NCBI RefSeq assembly: GCF_001750165.1
Contig: NZ_CP015411.1
Span: 778,001-842,000 of the forward strand
Reading direction: 5' to 3'
DNA length: 64,000 bases
Source of the DNA: Pseudoalteromonas luteoviolacea
GTDB lineage: Bacteria; Pseudomonadota; Gammaproteobacteria; Enterobacterales; Alteromonadaceae
Under the pieces are notes generated by a model that saw only the letters and a program-made list of their open reading frames with translations, was not told where the DNA came from and made no database searches. Numbering within the stretch: the stretch's first letter is position 1; each line of letters begins with the position of its first letter. This document shows positions 43,344 through 51,842 of this stretch, piece after piece. The translations under genes were made by a program, and so were the position numbers.

Positions 43344-43715
43344 ATGGAAGCCAAAGAGCAAGATTCAATTTATCGGCCAAAAGATGATGAGCTGGTTTCG
43401 CGAATTAATGCCTATCACACCGTAATGAAGGAAAAGCGCAATATTGAACTGAGTCTTGACCTATTCAAAGATAAAGAATGGGCTGAGCGTTTGGGTTCTA
43501 CACAAGAACTCGAACAGGCGCACAAAGTCATTTCAACTAGCCTAGAAAAGGCCATCATGAGTTTTAGTGATAGCGATTTGAAAAAAGCCAGTGAACAAAA
43601 ACTCTTAGACGATACACAGCTCCATGAAATGCGAATTAACCAAGCTAAAGTAAAGCTCGGTACACTTCGTCAATCTCAAGATAGTTACGAGAAAAAACAC
43701 GGTAAATCAATTTAA
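43344..43715 (+). CDS. Small helical protein of unknown function
   Basis: A 123-residue, charged, almost entirely helical protein ('ELVSRINAYHTVMKEKRNIE', 'QKLLDDTQLHEMRINQAKVK') with probable coiled coils. Not recognised. It is upstream of the parA pseudogene on the same strand and may be part of that module. The ribosome binding site is weak. Confidence 0.5.
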   Translation: MEAKEQDSIYRPKDDELVSRINAYHTVMKEKRNIELSLDLFKDKEWAERLGSTQELEQAHKVISTSLEKAIMSFSDSDLKKASEQKLLDDTQLHEMRINQAKVKLGTLRQSQDSYEKKHGKSI

Positions 43716-43830
43716 TAGAGTGACTGAGTTAAATCGATTATTTCGAGTAACGCGAAATAACAAAGTAAATTTGATTATTTTAAAATATCAGTACAATCAG
43801 TTTGATAGATTTAATTGATAACACAAGTTT

Positions 43831-44475
43831 ATGAAAGTAACTGTCTATACCACAAAATGAGGGGCGGGGAAGTCTCCAATCTCAACCAATATCGTTCACG
43901 ACCACGGTTTTGCGTTAGGAACAAATGAGCCATACCATATTTATGATGAAATATTACCTGAAGATCAGTTTATGGCCGTTGATCTCAATGAGCCTTTTCC
44001 TATGATACCTGAGCATATAGATATGGTCTTCGATCTTGCTGGGGCACTTTCAAACGGCGCATTAAGTATAAGTACAGCTGTTGCGCAATCGGACTGGGTG
44101 ATCATACCCATCTATGATGAGTACAAATCTATACTGGCGTGATTAAATACGCTTGCTGAAGTTTTGCACCTCAACAAAAATGTTCTTGTGGTGGCAACCA
44201 AACTGCAAAAAACTTACCGCGACAAAGGTAAAAGCTGGTATGAGTGCGAAAGTTTTAAACATATTCAAACGCTTGTGCATGAAAAGTTTGGTTGAGATAT
44301 TCCGGTACTACCACTGAAGTTCTCCAAGGTATTTGATGAGATCTTTAAATCCAGAAAATCAATCTCACGGCTTCAAGCGGCATCACCACTTGCCAAGTTT
44401 CAATATAGGGAAGTGAGTAAGCAATTCGACGCCATTTATTCTTTAATCCTCCCTAAAAATGAGTCAAAAAAATAG
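43831..44475 (+). pseudogene. ParA-like partition ATPase with three in-frame TGA codons
   Basis: One frame of 214 codons runs from ATG 43831 to TAG 44473 and is interrupted only by TGA at 43858, 44140 and 44293. It reads 'MKVTVYTTK-stop-GAGKSPISTN' (Walker A KGGAGKS with one Gly codon replaced by TGA), 'FMAVDLNEPF', 'DMVFDLAGALSNGALSISTA', 'SDWVIIPIYDEYKSI', 'LNKNVLVVATKLQKT' and 'IPVLPLKFSKVFDEIF'. This matches short ParA ATPases of plasmids and islands. The stop inside the P-loop should abolish function. It overlaps the next gene by 17 nt, as parA and its partner often do. Confidence 0.75.
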
Positions 44476-44710
44476 CCTGACAAACATCAAACTTAGTAAC
44501 AAAAACACACTATCTAATTTGATACATCAGCAATCATCAGTAAAAACCAGTGGTAGAACAGCAAAACCCGCTGCGGAAAAACAATCAGAGTTAGTTGGTT
44601 TAAGGTTTACGCCGTCAGAGCTTGCAACCATCAAGAAAAAGGCGGGGCTAGTGCCTGTGGCTACCTATATTAAAAATGAGTTGGTAAATAAGTTAAATTT
44701 ATTCAACTAA
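44459..44710 (+). CDS. Putative partition partner / ribbon-helix-helix-like protein
   Basis: An 83-residue basic protein with a disordered N-terminal half and a C-terminal 'ELVGLRFTPSELATIKKKAG' and 'LVPVATYIKNELVNKL', the strand-helix-helix pattern of ribbon-helix-helix or MobC-like DNA binders. Position directly overlapping parA suggests it is the centromere-binding partner of that ATPase. Since parA is broken, it may have no partner now. Confidence 0.55.
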   Translation: MSQKNSLTNIKLSNKNTLSNLIHQQSSVKTSGRTAKPAAEKQSELVGLRFTPSELATIKKKAGLVPVATYIKNELVNKLNLFN

Positions 44711-44895
44711 CTGGTCTTTAAATGAACCAATTAATCCCCATGTTACTTTTTGTACAAAAAGTAACATTTTTATTTTCCAACTCGCGGTGTTCAAACTAGC
44801 GGCTTAAAAGTGAAAAGATACTTTCCAGCCAGTTCTTGGTTTTGTGGACTCTTAGCTCACTGCCCATGAGCTGATATTAATTTGAAGGGAATAAT

Positions 44896-45669
44896 ATGGG
44901 TAAAATTAAAAGTCCAGCCACAATATCTACACAGTTTAACATTGATTTAGCTACGCTGGATAAGCTGGGAGTTGTAAATGTATTGTTGAATACCGACACG
45001 TTGGTTTTTATTGACCCATTGCTTTTAGAGGAAAGTAGTCATATCGAGGTGAGTGATGGTGCAGCTCAGTCATACAGGCAGAGATTTAGTCAAATAATAA
45101 AGCTTTTGTCAGTATCGAAAGAAGAGAATGATATAGCTTGGCGAAATGCAAAGAGGCTTTTTAAATTCTCAGAGGTAAGCTGGACTTGTCTAGGCTATGG
45201 AACCAGTGTTAGAGGCTCAGGTTTTGGGAAAGACCTGATTTCAACTACTTTGGAAACTGCTCGTCAGATAGTTTCTTTAGGTGTGGAAGATGTTGATTTA
45301 TTCATGGCTCTGGCATTGTTTGAAGAAGGAATAGGCCCAGACAGAATTAGTGACATGACTACAAATATAATAATTCATGATCTGGTTAAGTTTTCACAGA
45401 CCATCAATAAATCATTACAGTTGCCTACAAAACAATTTAAAGTTGAAAACACAGTATATGACTTGGTTGAAAACCCTTACTCAAGTCAGCCTTTGCTATT
45501 TGTTCCAAATGATATTGTTAGGGATTTACCAATTGCATCTGACTGGAGTGATATTTCTAGAGTTGTGAGAGAAAATGAAGAGCTTAGAGAGAGAGTAAAT
45601 AATCATGTTGGTGAAATTTGGGCTAACATGTCAAAAAAGCAAAAAGAACAATTAAAAAATCGGCATTGA
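44896..45669 (+). CDS. Uncharacterised protein coupled to a PD-(D/E)XK nuclease
   Basis: A 257-residue cytoplasmic protein with AAGGGA upstream of its ATG. It starts 'ISTQFNIDLATLDKLGVVNV' and 'LNTDTLVFIDPLLLEES'; the middle has 'FKFSEVSWTCLGYGTSVRGS' and 'LALFEEGIGPDRISDMTTNI'; the C-terminus is a charged helix. Not recognised. Its TGA overlaps the TTG start of the nuclease gene, so the two proteins are made together and probably form a complex. The context (island, nuclease partner, nearby toxin-antitoxin and OLD nuclease) suggests defence, by inference only. Confidence 0.6.
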   Translation: MGKIKSPATISTQFNIDLATLDKLGVVNVLLNTDTLVFIDPLLLEESSHIEVSDGAAQSYRQRFSQIIKLLSVSKEENDIAWRNAKRLFKFSEVSWTCLGYGTSVRGSGFGKDLISTTLETARQIVSLGVEDVDLFMALALFEEGIGPDRISDMTTNIIIHDLVKFSQTINKSLQLPTKQFKVENTVYDLVENPYSSQPLLFVPNDIVRDLPIASDWSDISRVVRENEELRERVNNHVGEIWANMSKKQKEQLKNRH

Positions 45670-46334
45670 GAAGCAAAGAAGCATTTCAGCAAGTTATGGA
45701 TATGATTCGAGAGGTATCTCCAACACCTTATGATTTTAGTAGTGATAGAAATGGTGAGGCTTTTTGGACCGAATTACTGAAGTCGGTATCGCAATCACAC
45801 CCCTTTGATCTTTCTAACTATTCAGGTCGAAAATTAACTTCAAAAGAAGTGATTGAAGTTGTACATAAGATATTGGAGCAGTTTCAGGAGCTTGTTGAAC
45901 ATAAAGGGCTTTGGAAGGAATTATGGGATGAAAATGGTAAACCAAGAAAAGAAAAAGCATCTCAAAGACTATTGTTTGCAGTTGCATATAGCTACTGTAA
46001 AGCGAACAATCTAGATCTCACTCCTGAAGCTGACTCAGGTAATGGTCCTGTTGATTTCAAAATGTCACAAGGTTACGACTCAAAAGTCGTAGTTGAAGTA
46101 AAGTTATCCACGAACACAACTTTAGTGCATGGCTATGAAAAACAGCTCGAAATATATAAAAGAGCGGACGATACTGATTTAGGTATATTTCTGATTATGG
46201 ATGTAGGTGGTATCGGGAAAAAGTATGCTGATGTTCAAAAAGTTCGTAGGGAATTTCTTGCTGAATATGGACAAGCATCAGATATTTGGTTTATTGATGG
46301 GAATCAAAAAGCCTCAGCTAGTAAAAGGCACTAA
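45666..46334 (+). CDS. Putative PD-(D/E)XK nuclease
   Basis: A 222-residue protein starting at TTG 45666, overlapping the previous stop (TTGA). Residues 120-150 show the nuclease core: 'ADSGNGPVDFKMSQGYDSKV' supplies Asp (in 'GPVDFKM') and 'VVVEVKLSTNTTLVHGYEKQ' supplies E-V-K. The following 'DLGIFLIMDV' is the next core strand. The N-terminal part has 'NGEAFWTELLKSVSQSHPFD'. This is the usual restriction-enzyme-like active site. No methyltransferase is nearby, so it is unlikely to be an ordinary restriction enzyme. It may act with the upstream protein as a two-gene defence module. Confidence 0.65.
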   Translation: MRSKEAFQQVMDMIREVSPTPYDFSSDRNGEAFWTELLKSVSQSHPFDLSNYSGRKLTSKEVIEVVHKILEQFQELVEHKGLWKELWDENGKPRKEKASQRLLFAVAYSYCKANNLDLTPEADSGNGPVDFKMSQGYDSKVVVEVKLSTNTTLVHGYEKQLEIYKRADDTDLGIFLIMDVGGIGKKYADVQKVRREFLAEYGQASDIWFIDGNQKASASKRH

Positions 46335-46374
46335 GCTTATTTAAAGTGAACAGAAAATAATTAATGAGAGCTTG

Positions 46375-46578
46375 ATGAAAGGTAAAATTATTGAAAAAAG
46401 AACAGATAATACGGTTCTGGTTGAATACTATATTGATGGTAAAAAAGAAAAGGAGGTTATGCGACTATCTTGCGAAAAACACTGTGATAAAAAAGATTTA
46501 AAAGGATTGGTTGTATATTTTGAAAAGGAAAATAGAGATGTTTATGGTAGGTATTTAGTTTGTAGTATAAAAAGGTAA
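46375..46578 (+). CDS. Small beta-rich protein of unknown function
   Basis: A 67-residue protein; ATG at 46375 with GAGAG upstream. Strands 'KGKIIEKRTDNTVLVEYYID' and 'GLVVYFEKEN' suggest a small beta barrel. Two cysteines frame a loop ('LSCEKHCDKKD'). Not recognised. It is between the nuclease and a membrane protein on the same strand and could belong to their operon. Confidence 0.45.
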   Translation: MKGKIIEKRTDNTVLVEYYIDGKKEKEVMRLSCEKHCDKKDLKGLVVYFEKENRDVYGRYLVCSIKR

Positions 46579-46582
46579 AAAT

Positions 46583-47182
46583 GTGGGTAGTGAAAATCAA
46601 ATAGCTCGGACTGATAAGATAAAAAAGCACCTTATTTTACTTATTTTAACAGTGCTGGGAACTGTAATTCCATCGGTGATTACTTACTACCTTATAGCAC
46701 CAAGCCAACTAGAGCAAAAAAGCTATGATGGTCGATTAGCAGAATACAATAGATTTATAGAGCTTTTAAGGCATGAACGGTACAAGAATATAAGCCTACT
46801 AATATCACTAAAAAGCATGGCTGAAAACGTTACATCCGATAGCAGTATTCAGCAGGTGGAAGATGCAATTTTTGTGTTACATAATGACCAAGAAATTCAC
46901 AGAAAGATAAGTGAGCACTTTTCAATATTAGTATTAAATGACAGTAATTTAGTGCGATTATATCGTAAAGATTTAATGCATGTTTTTTGGGAAAGGGATT
47001 TTAATGTTGACTGGGGGTTACATTCTGAAAGTGTTCAGTTAGCATATGAATTTTGGGCTGAAAAGGAACGTAAAAAAGTAGGTTTAAACCCGAAGGTAGA
47101 GGATGAAATTCGCGCAAAATTTATGATCATTTCTTGGCAGTATGACGAACTCATAAATCTATTAAAGTACGGTATTACTTGA
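46583..47182 (+). CDS. Membrane-anchored helical protein of unknown function
   Basis: A 199-residue protein starting at GTG 46583, 4 nt after the preceding stop. One transmembrane helix (about 16-37, 'HLILLILTVLGTVIPSVITY') and a charged helical domain, cytoplasmic or periplasmic ('LLRHERYKNISLLISLKSMA', 'LRRHV-like' contacts absent). Not recognised. Last gene of the apparent 44896-47182 cluster; a membrane effector next to a nuclease pair would be unusual and worth note. Confidence 0.5.
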   Translation: MGSENQIARTDKIKKHLILLILTVLGTVIPSVITYYLIAPSQLEQKSYDGRLAEYNRFIELLRHERYKNISLLISLKSMAENVTSDSSIQQVEDAIFVLHNDQEIHRKISEHFSILVLNDSNLVRLYRKDLMHVFWERDFNVDWGLHSESVQLAYEFWAEKERKKVGLNPKVEDEIRAKFMIISWQYDELINLLKYGIT

Positions 47183-47201
47183 TAAGTTAATATAACTTGC
47201 C

Positions 47202-47507
47202 TCATCGTTTATTACGCAACAGCATATTTTGAAATACCGAGGCGTGGAGTATATGTAGGATATAAACACTGTCTTTTGATGTATCGTATTGATAGTACAA
47301 GTTGTAGTCTCGGTAAACAAAGCGCCTGATATTCTTTTCTTTGTTATAGAGCGGGTGAGAGCAAGGGAATGTAGCTAAGTTTTCAACTGCTCTGTGCAAG
47401 AACTCTTCACAAAAACTTCTGGCTCTGGCTGGGTTGTCTTCAGCTATAAAACATTCGATCGATTCAAGGTCGGTTTTGGCTTTGCGGGTTAATAGTACTT
47501 TTACCAT
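47202..47507 (-). CDS. RelE/ParE-family toxin
   Basis: A 101-residue protein with the ParE/RelE fold order: 'VKVLLTRKAKTDLESIECFI', 'NPARARSFCEEFLHRAVENL', 'PCSHPLYNKEKNIRRFVYRD' and 'YNLYYQYDTSKDSVYILHIL'. Such toxins either poison gyrase (ParE) or cleave mRNA (RelE); which is unclear. It overlaps the antitoxin gene by 7 nt and is downstream of it, the usual order. Confidence 0.85.
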   Translation of the reverse strand: MVKVLLTRKAKTDLESIECFIAEDNPARARSFCEEFLHRAVENLATFPCSHPLYNKEKNIRRFVYRDYNLYYQYDTSKDSVYILHILHASVFQNMLLRNKR

Positions 47508-47731
47508 TGAGATGCAGGTTTAGAAAGTATCTGTGAGATGTTGCCAGCGTCAAGTTCAACCATATCACCACTAGCGACATCTTGAAGACCTTGTTCAATA
47601 CCCAAATCGATGCGCTTTTTTACGTACTCTGAAACCGCCTCGAAGATAAGATCTTCAGGCGACTGAAATCCTGAGTTGTTAGCTTCAGTTTGTACAAGCT
47701 CGGCAAGGTTACCGTGGAGAGTAATAGTCAT
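47501..47731 (-). CDS. Antitoxin of the RelE/ParE-type pair
   Basis: A 76-residue acidic protein beginning 'MTITLHGNLAELVQTEANNS' with a ParD/CopG-like ribbon-helix-helix N-terminus ('QSPEDLIFEAVSEYVKKR') and a C-terminal toxin-binding tail. It would neutralise the toxin and autorepress the operon. It stabilises the island in the genome. Confidence 0.78.
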   Translation of the reverse strand: MTITLHGNLAELVQTEANNSGFQSPEDLIFEAVSEYVKKRIDLGIEQGLQDVASGDMVELDAGNISQILSKPASQW

Positions 47732-47952
47732 ACTGTCTACTCTTAAAAAATAAGTCTACTTCTATTGTATCAGAAATTGGTCAAAGTCAAATGGTCAGTT
47801 AGTAAACAGGCTCAAATCATACATCCTTTGTTTACTGATTTTGCAACCTATTGGTATTTTGTAGTCCATATATGATGACTATAACTGGCGGATTGGAGCT
47901 ATCGATAACTTACATTATCGATAGCTCATTTTTAATGACTGGGACAAAATTA

Positions 47953-49029
47953 CTAAAGAGAATCGGTGCTTTTTAGTACCAGTAATATTGAATCTTGTTC
48001 AAGCTCAGCCCTTTGCTTTCTGTTGTTATCGAGCTGCTTTTCTAACTTCCTTATACTTGCTTTCACATGCGCAAACTTTTGCTGTGATTCGCTGAGCCTT
48101 TTGGCTATATATTTGCATTGATCACGCAGTTTATAGGGCTTTTGTTGGATGGTTCTGACTTGTTCTTTCCACCGTTCGATTTTACCTTCACAACTAGGCA
48201 TCAGACCATCAAAGCAACTGTATGCTGAAGCGATACGCGTTGCCATTGCTGCACTCTCAAGTAATGCACTGAGCCCATCAAAAAAACCTCCTTGCCCGTC
48301 TCCGATTGCATCGGCTGCGCTTTCAACTAATCCGAGACCTATTTCACCACCGGATATGCGTTGGCTGATCATTGAGCTACACGCATTACCAGCTAAGAAT
48401 AACTCCGTCTTGCTTGCTCTTTTACCTTTGCGTTTTCTCTCTTCCTTAAGTGCATATTGACAAGCCTTTGAACCTAGTGGTGCAAGGCATGAGATCTGAG
48501 CTTTTTGTAAGGCGTCAGGATCGTCACAAATAGTACGCGGCCGTTGGGGTGTGCTTTGGGCAGCTATCAGCATGCAACGATTATTTTGATACGCAGGGTT
48601 TCTATTAAGTGACCTTAATAAACTCTGTATATCACTGGGGTATTGCTTTTGGTAGTGTGCAATTTTTTGCTCTATTTCAGACTTTTCAGCAATCAATTTT
48701 GCATGTTGATTTGGTAGTGGGTTTTTAATGCACCTGTGAATAGGTTTGCCATAAGGGTCATCTTTTGGCATGAGCTTAAAGCACTGCCCTGAGACTGATT
48801 TATTTAAGGTGTATTTGTAGCGATTTGAGCCAATATCTCGACCATACCAGCGGCTATTGTCTTCAGACACCAAGGTGGGTAAATCTTCTGAGGCTTGCTG
48901 CTTTTGGTAATACAAGGTGATGGAATCATACTGAGAGCTTACCTTGTACGGGGTTGGTGTTGAGCACCCAGTCATTGTCAAAACTACAGTCAGTAAGCAA
49001 AGCAGTGTAAGTGAGCGTTTTACTAGCAT
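47953..49029 (-). CDS. Lipoprotein with C-terminal coiled coil
   Basis: A 358-residue protein with a lipobox ('LTMTGCSTPTPY', lipidated Cys at about 22). The middle is cysteine-rich ('RCMLIAAQSTPQRPRTICDD', 'AQISCLAPLGSKACQYALKE', 'LAGNACSSMISQRISGGEIG') and a glycine/alanine-rich stretch could insert in a membrane. Residues 285-345 form a coiled coil. Not recognised. It is on the same strand as, and 31 nt downstream of, the J-domain/Rep remnant. Confidence 0.55.
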   Translation of the reverse strand: MLVKRSLTLLCLLTVVLTMTGCSTPTPYKVSSQYDSITLYYQKQQASEDLPTLVSEDNSRWYGRDIGSNRYKYTLNKSVSGQCFKLMPKDDPYGKPIHRCIKNPLPNQHAKLIAEKSEIEQKIAHYQKQYPSDIQSLLRSLNRNPAYQNNRCMLIAAQSTPQRPRTICDDPDALQKAQISCLAPLGSKACQYALKEERKRKGKRASKTELFLAGNACSSMISQRISGGEIGLGLVESAADAIGDGQGGFFDGLSALLESAAMATRIASAYSCFDGLMPSCEGKIERWKEQVRTIQQKPYKLRDQCKYIAKRLSESQQKFAHVKASIRKLEKQLDNNRKQRAELEQDSILLVLKSTDSL

Positions 49030-49060
49030 TCGTTTATCTCCTTTAGAAATCAGTTCAGTA

Positions 49061-49471
49061 CTACTTCAACTTCTTCTGAATCGTCTCCCATGCAATGTTA
49101 ATGAGTTTGGCGTTTTCTTTCGCCTGTTGTTTTAAAATCCCGTCAAACTTATCTAGTTTGTCGGGATGAAATAAGTTTGATAAATGACGATAAGCTTTTT
49201 TAAACTCGACTAGACTGTTGCCAGCATGAACGCCAAGAATTGAGCAAGCGTCCTCGAATTTGCGCGGATCTAACCCCGTAGAATCAAATTGTGACTGGTC
49301 TGAGTTGTTGTTCGATTGTTGTTGGCTTTGTTGCCGCTGAAAGGCTTCTTGCTTGCGTCTGAGTTCTTCACTGGCGCGTTTTATTTCTTCTTCGGCTTGA
49401 GCTTTTATATCTTGCTCTGCTTGCTCTATGTCATCTTGGTATTGAGCTTGGCTTTGTGAACTGGTTTAATT
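49061..49471 (-). pseudogene. 3' part of a gene encoding a C-terminal J-domain, separated by an IS
   Basis: The minus strand reads a Q/E-rich coiled coil ('QAEQDIKAQAEEEIKRASEE') then a J-domain: 'FEDACSILGVHAGNSLVEFK', 'KAYRHLSNLFHPDKLDKF' with the HPD motif, and 'ENAKLINIAWETIQKKLK' to a TAG at 49061. There is no start codon before the IS junction. It joins in frame across the IS to the Rep-like fragment at 50670, but a TAA codon would lie right at the junction, so either the ancestral gene had mutated there or the two were separate. J-domains recruit Hsp70/DnaK; a J-domain joined to a replication protein would be notable. Confidence 0.6.
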
Positions 49472-50669
49472 GAGCCGGACACTTTAATAAAGGACAATGT
49501 CCAAATATTGAGGTGTTAAATGACAAAACGTAAAAATAAATCTTATACAACCGAGTTTAAGCAAGAAGCCGTTGCTTTGGTAACCGAGCAAGGCTATTCA
49601 GTTTCAGAGGCGGCAGCCTCTTTAGGGATCACCACCAAGCTTATTTATAATTGGAAAGCTAAACTCGAAGAGCAACAGGCTGGTAATTCGCTAAGCGAAG
49701 ATGAGCGCGCAGAGTTAAAGCGTTTAAGAAAAGAAAACAAAGATCTCAAAATGAAGAAAGAGATCTTAAAAAAGGCCAGCGCCTTCTTTGCGAGAGAAAT
49801 GAAGTAAAATACCAGTTCATCAAAAAAAATAGCCAAGGTTATCGAGTCATTAAATTATGCTCAGCTATGAAGGTGAGTCGCTCAAGCTATTATGCATGGC
49901 TGGCGCGTCCAGCGAAGCTTATAGCGGCAGAAGAGTTACATCTTTATCGCAGAGCCAAAGCACTGTTTAAACGCAGCAGAGAGAGCTTAGGCTACCGTGA
50001 GTTATGTAATAACTTACGCAAAGAAGGTTTTAAAATAACGCGCTATAAAACTAGAAAATTAATGACGAAGCTCAACTTAGTTGTTAAACAACGTGTAGCT
50101 TATAAAGTGACAACCAAGCGTAAGCACTCTGATGCCGTTGCAGATAATTTGCTTAACCAGAACTTTAACCCGGTGGCACCGAATCAAGTTTGGGCTGGCG
50201 ACATTACGTACCTGAAAACAGGTGAGGGCTGGATGTACCTTGCTGTTGTAATGGATTTATATTCCCGTCGGATTGTTGGCTGGAATATTGATAAGCGCAT
50301 GACGACGGATTTAGTGATGAAAGCCATGATTAAAGCTTATAACGTGAGAAAACCAGCCAAAGGTTTGGTGTTTCATTCTGACAGAGGGTCTCAGTATACG
50401 AGTAAGCGACACCGTCACCTGTTAAAGCAGTTTGGTATGCGAGCAAGCATGGGCGATGTGGGAGCGTGTTGGGATATGCTGTTGTTGAAAGGTTCTTTGG
50501 TAGCTTGAAACATGATTGGTTACTAAAAGTGGCTCAACCAACTCGTGAGCACATGAAAAATGATGTTGCTGGATATATGAAAGATTACAACCTAGAAAGA
50601 CTGCACTCAGCTAATAACGATCAGTCACCAATAGAGTATGAAAATTCTTTAAGAAAAGTGTCCGGCTGG
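49472..50669 (+). mobile_element. IS3-family insertion sequence (1.2 kb)
   Basis: Ends carry the inverted repeats AGCCGGACACTTT (left, 49473 on) and its complement AAAGTGTCCGGCT (right, to 50667). A 4-bp AATT at both flanks (49468-49471, 50670-50673) is the likely target duplication. It carries orfA and a -1 frameshift orfB, and disrupts a Rep/J-domain gene. Confidence 0.85.
49520..49807 (+). CDS. IS3-family transposase OrfA
   Basis: A 95-residue protein with an HTH ('EAVALVTEQGYSVSEAAASL', 'GITTKLIYNWKAKLEE') and a leucine-zipper segment ('ELKRLRKENKDLKMKKEILK'). The slippery heptamer A-AAA-AAG at 49768-49774 sits in frame for -1 slippage onto OrfB, giving the OrfAB transposase. Terminates 'AFFAREMK', typical of this group. 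Confidence 0.88.
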   Translation: MTKRKNKSYTTEFKQEAVALVTEQGYSVSEAAASLGITTKLIYNWKAKLEEQQAGNSLSEDERAELKRLRKENKDLKMKKEILKKASAFFAREMK

Positions 50670-50675
50670 AATTGA
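49774..50675 (+). pseudogene. IS3-family transposase OrfB, 1-bp deletion
   Basis: In the -1 frame the sequence reads 'RNEVKYQFIKKNSQGYRVIK', then an ATG at 49867 ('MKVSRSSYYAWLARP'), the DDE domain with 'VWAGDITYLKTGEGWMYLAV' and 'LVFHSDRGSQYTSKRH'. At about 50476 the expected GGGATAATGCTG is GGGATATGCTG, so one A is missing; the frame then continues as 'AVVERFFGSLKHDWLLKVAQ' with the catalytic Glu. The catalytic residues are split between two frames, so the transposase should be inactive unless the base is a sequencing error. Confidence 0.8.
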
Positions 50676-51225
50676 CCAGAACAATGTCTTTGATACGGTT
50701 AAAAATATACAGGTTTTCGCCGCTCTCATTACGCACGGCGATATCAGTACGTTTTAGTATCTCTAATGCTTCACGTATGCTAGAAGTGTTGTAAGGGCAA
50801 TCGTTCGGCTTCAGTGTTTTGTTTTCGACTTTGTTGATGGCGTTGATCATTTCTTTTTGGATTTGATAGTAGGTTGTCTTGAGATAAAACACTTTGTTAT
50901 TTTCGCCGTCAGATTGAATTTGCATCGCTTGTTTTGAAGCCATTGAAATAATCGCATATTCAATACGTGCTTCTCTTAAATGCGGGAAATGGCTTCGAAA
51001 TTTTTTACTTTTCTTGTTCTTAAAATTAGCGGGTGAGATCTCAGCAATAAATCCTTTGCCATCAATCGTAAATGGTCTTTCTACTGACTCTGCCACACCG
51101 TCGTTGATCCATGTGATCAGCGGGTCATTCGGCGACACATCTTTTGGAATCGCTTCGTAGGTTTCGGAGAGGTTGAGCCTCTTGGTTGACTGGAAAAGCT
51201 CAAGCTGAATCGCGATGCTTTCTTG
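50670..51225 (-). pseudogene. Replication-initiator-like gene, truncated and IS-interrupted
   Basis: The open stretch reads 'IAIQLELFQSTKRLNLSETY', 'EAIPKDVSPNDPLITWINDG', 'FPHLREARIEYAIISMASKQ' and 'YYQIQKEMINAINKVENKTL', 'NTSSIREALEILKRTDIAVR', a winged-helix pattern like small plasmid and island Rep proteins. Upstream an in-frame TGA (51226-51228) and no good start suggest loss of the N-terminus; a GTG at 51138 would be the only start. Downstream it runs into the IS at 'IVLVN'. Family assignment by pattern only. Confidence 0.55.
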
Positions 51226-51228
51226 TCA

Positions 51229-51522
51229 AAACTGCACACTTCTAGGTTTTGGTCACATAGCGGTAAGTTAAAAAGTATTGGTTGTGATTATTTTACTCAA
51301 AGGTACAGAAATGCAAGTGAATATCTTTCGTGCTTTTGTTTATGTGGTATTGAAATTATTATATAAATTCATCATTGACAGAATTTTACAACTCACGCAA
51401 GATGGAATTTTAGACTAAATTATTCCAGCTCTAAATAGCAGTATCAAAATGTTGGTACTTGCCTTATCCCGCCTAGGCAAGCGTAGTTACCTTACAATCA
51501 GGGATTATTAAGGAGACTATTT
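51229..51522. other. Gap before the zinc-ribbon gene
   Basis: About 290 nt with no recognisable gene. AAGGAGACT at 51510-51518 is the ribosome binding site of the next gene. Confidence 0.4.
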
Positions 51523-51657
51523 ATGTCTACAACTGGTGAAAAGCCCGGAACAGGTACTTACACCTGCAAAAACTGTGGTGAGCAAGTTACGTTGGATGAT
51601 CACGACGATAGATTACCGCCTTGTCCACGATGTCATCATACTGAGTATACGCCATAG
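51523..51657 (+). CDS. Small rubredoxin-like zinc-ribbon protein
   Basis: A 44-residue protein. Two C-x2-C knuckles are clear: 'TYTCKNCGEQVTLDDHDDRL' and 'PPCPRCHHTEYTP'. This matches short enterobacterial zinc-ribbon proteins that begin 'KPGTGTY'. Function unknown. A strong AAGGAG site lies 5-8 nt before the ATG. It is too short for routine gene callers but convincing. Confidence 0.85.
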   Translation: MSTTGEKPGTGTYTCKNCGEQVTLDDHDDRLPPCPRCHHTEYTP

Positions 51658-51842
51658 TAACTAAAATTATGGTCAGCCTTCCAGTAAAACAAAGTAGTTA
51701 CTGGAAGGCGATCTTACTATTCTAATCAGTTAGTTACATAGTTTTAATCTACTCTGTTCCAGAGCCTATTTTGGACTTATTTCAGAAAGACAAAGCGTTC
51801 CTTGAATGTCTTTCTATTGAAAATCCGTTAAAAGGATACTTT

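Noticed and set aside
51229..51842. Open frame upstream of the OLD ATG beginning at 51771
   Set aside because: The ATG at 51843 has a proper AAAGGAT site and starts exactly at the conserved ATPase strand, so the upstream extension is not coding.
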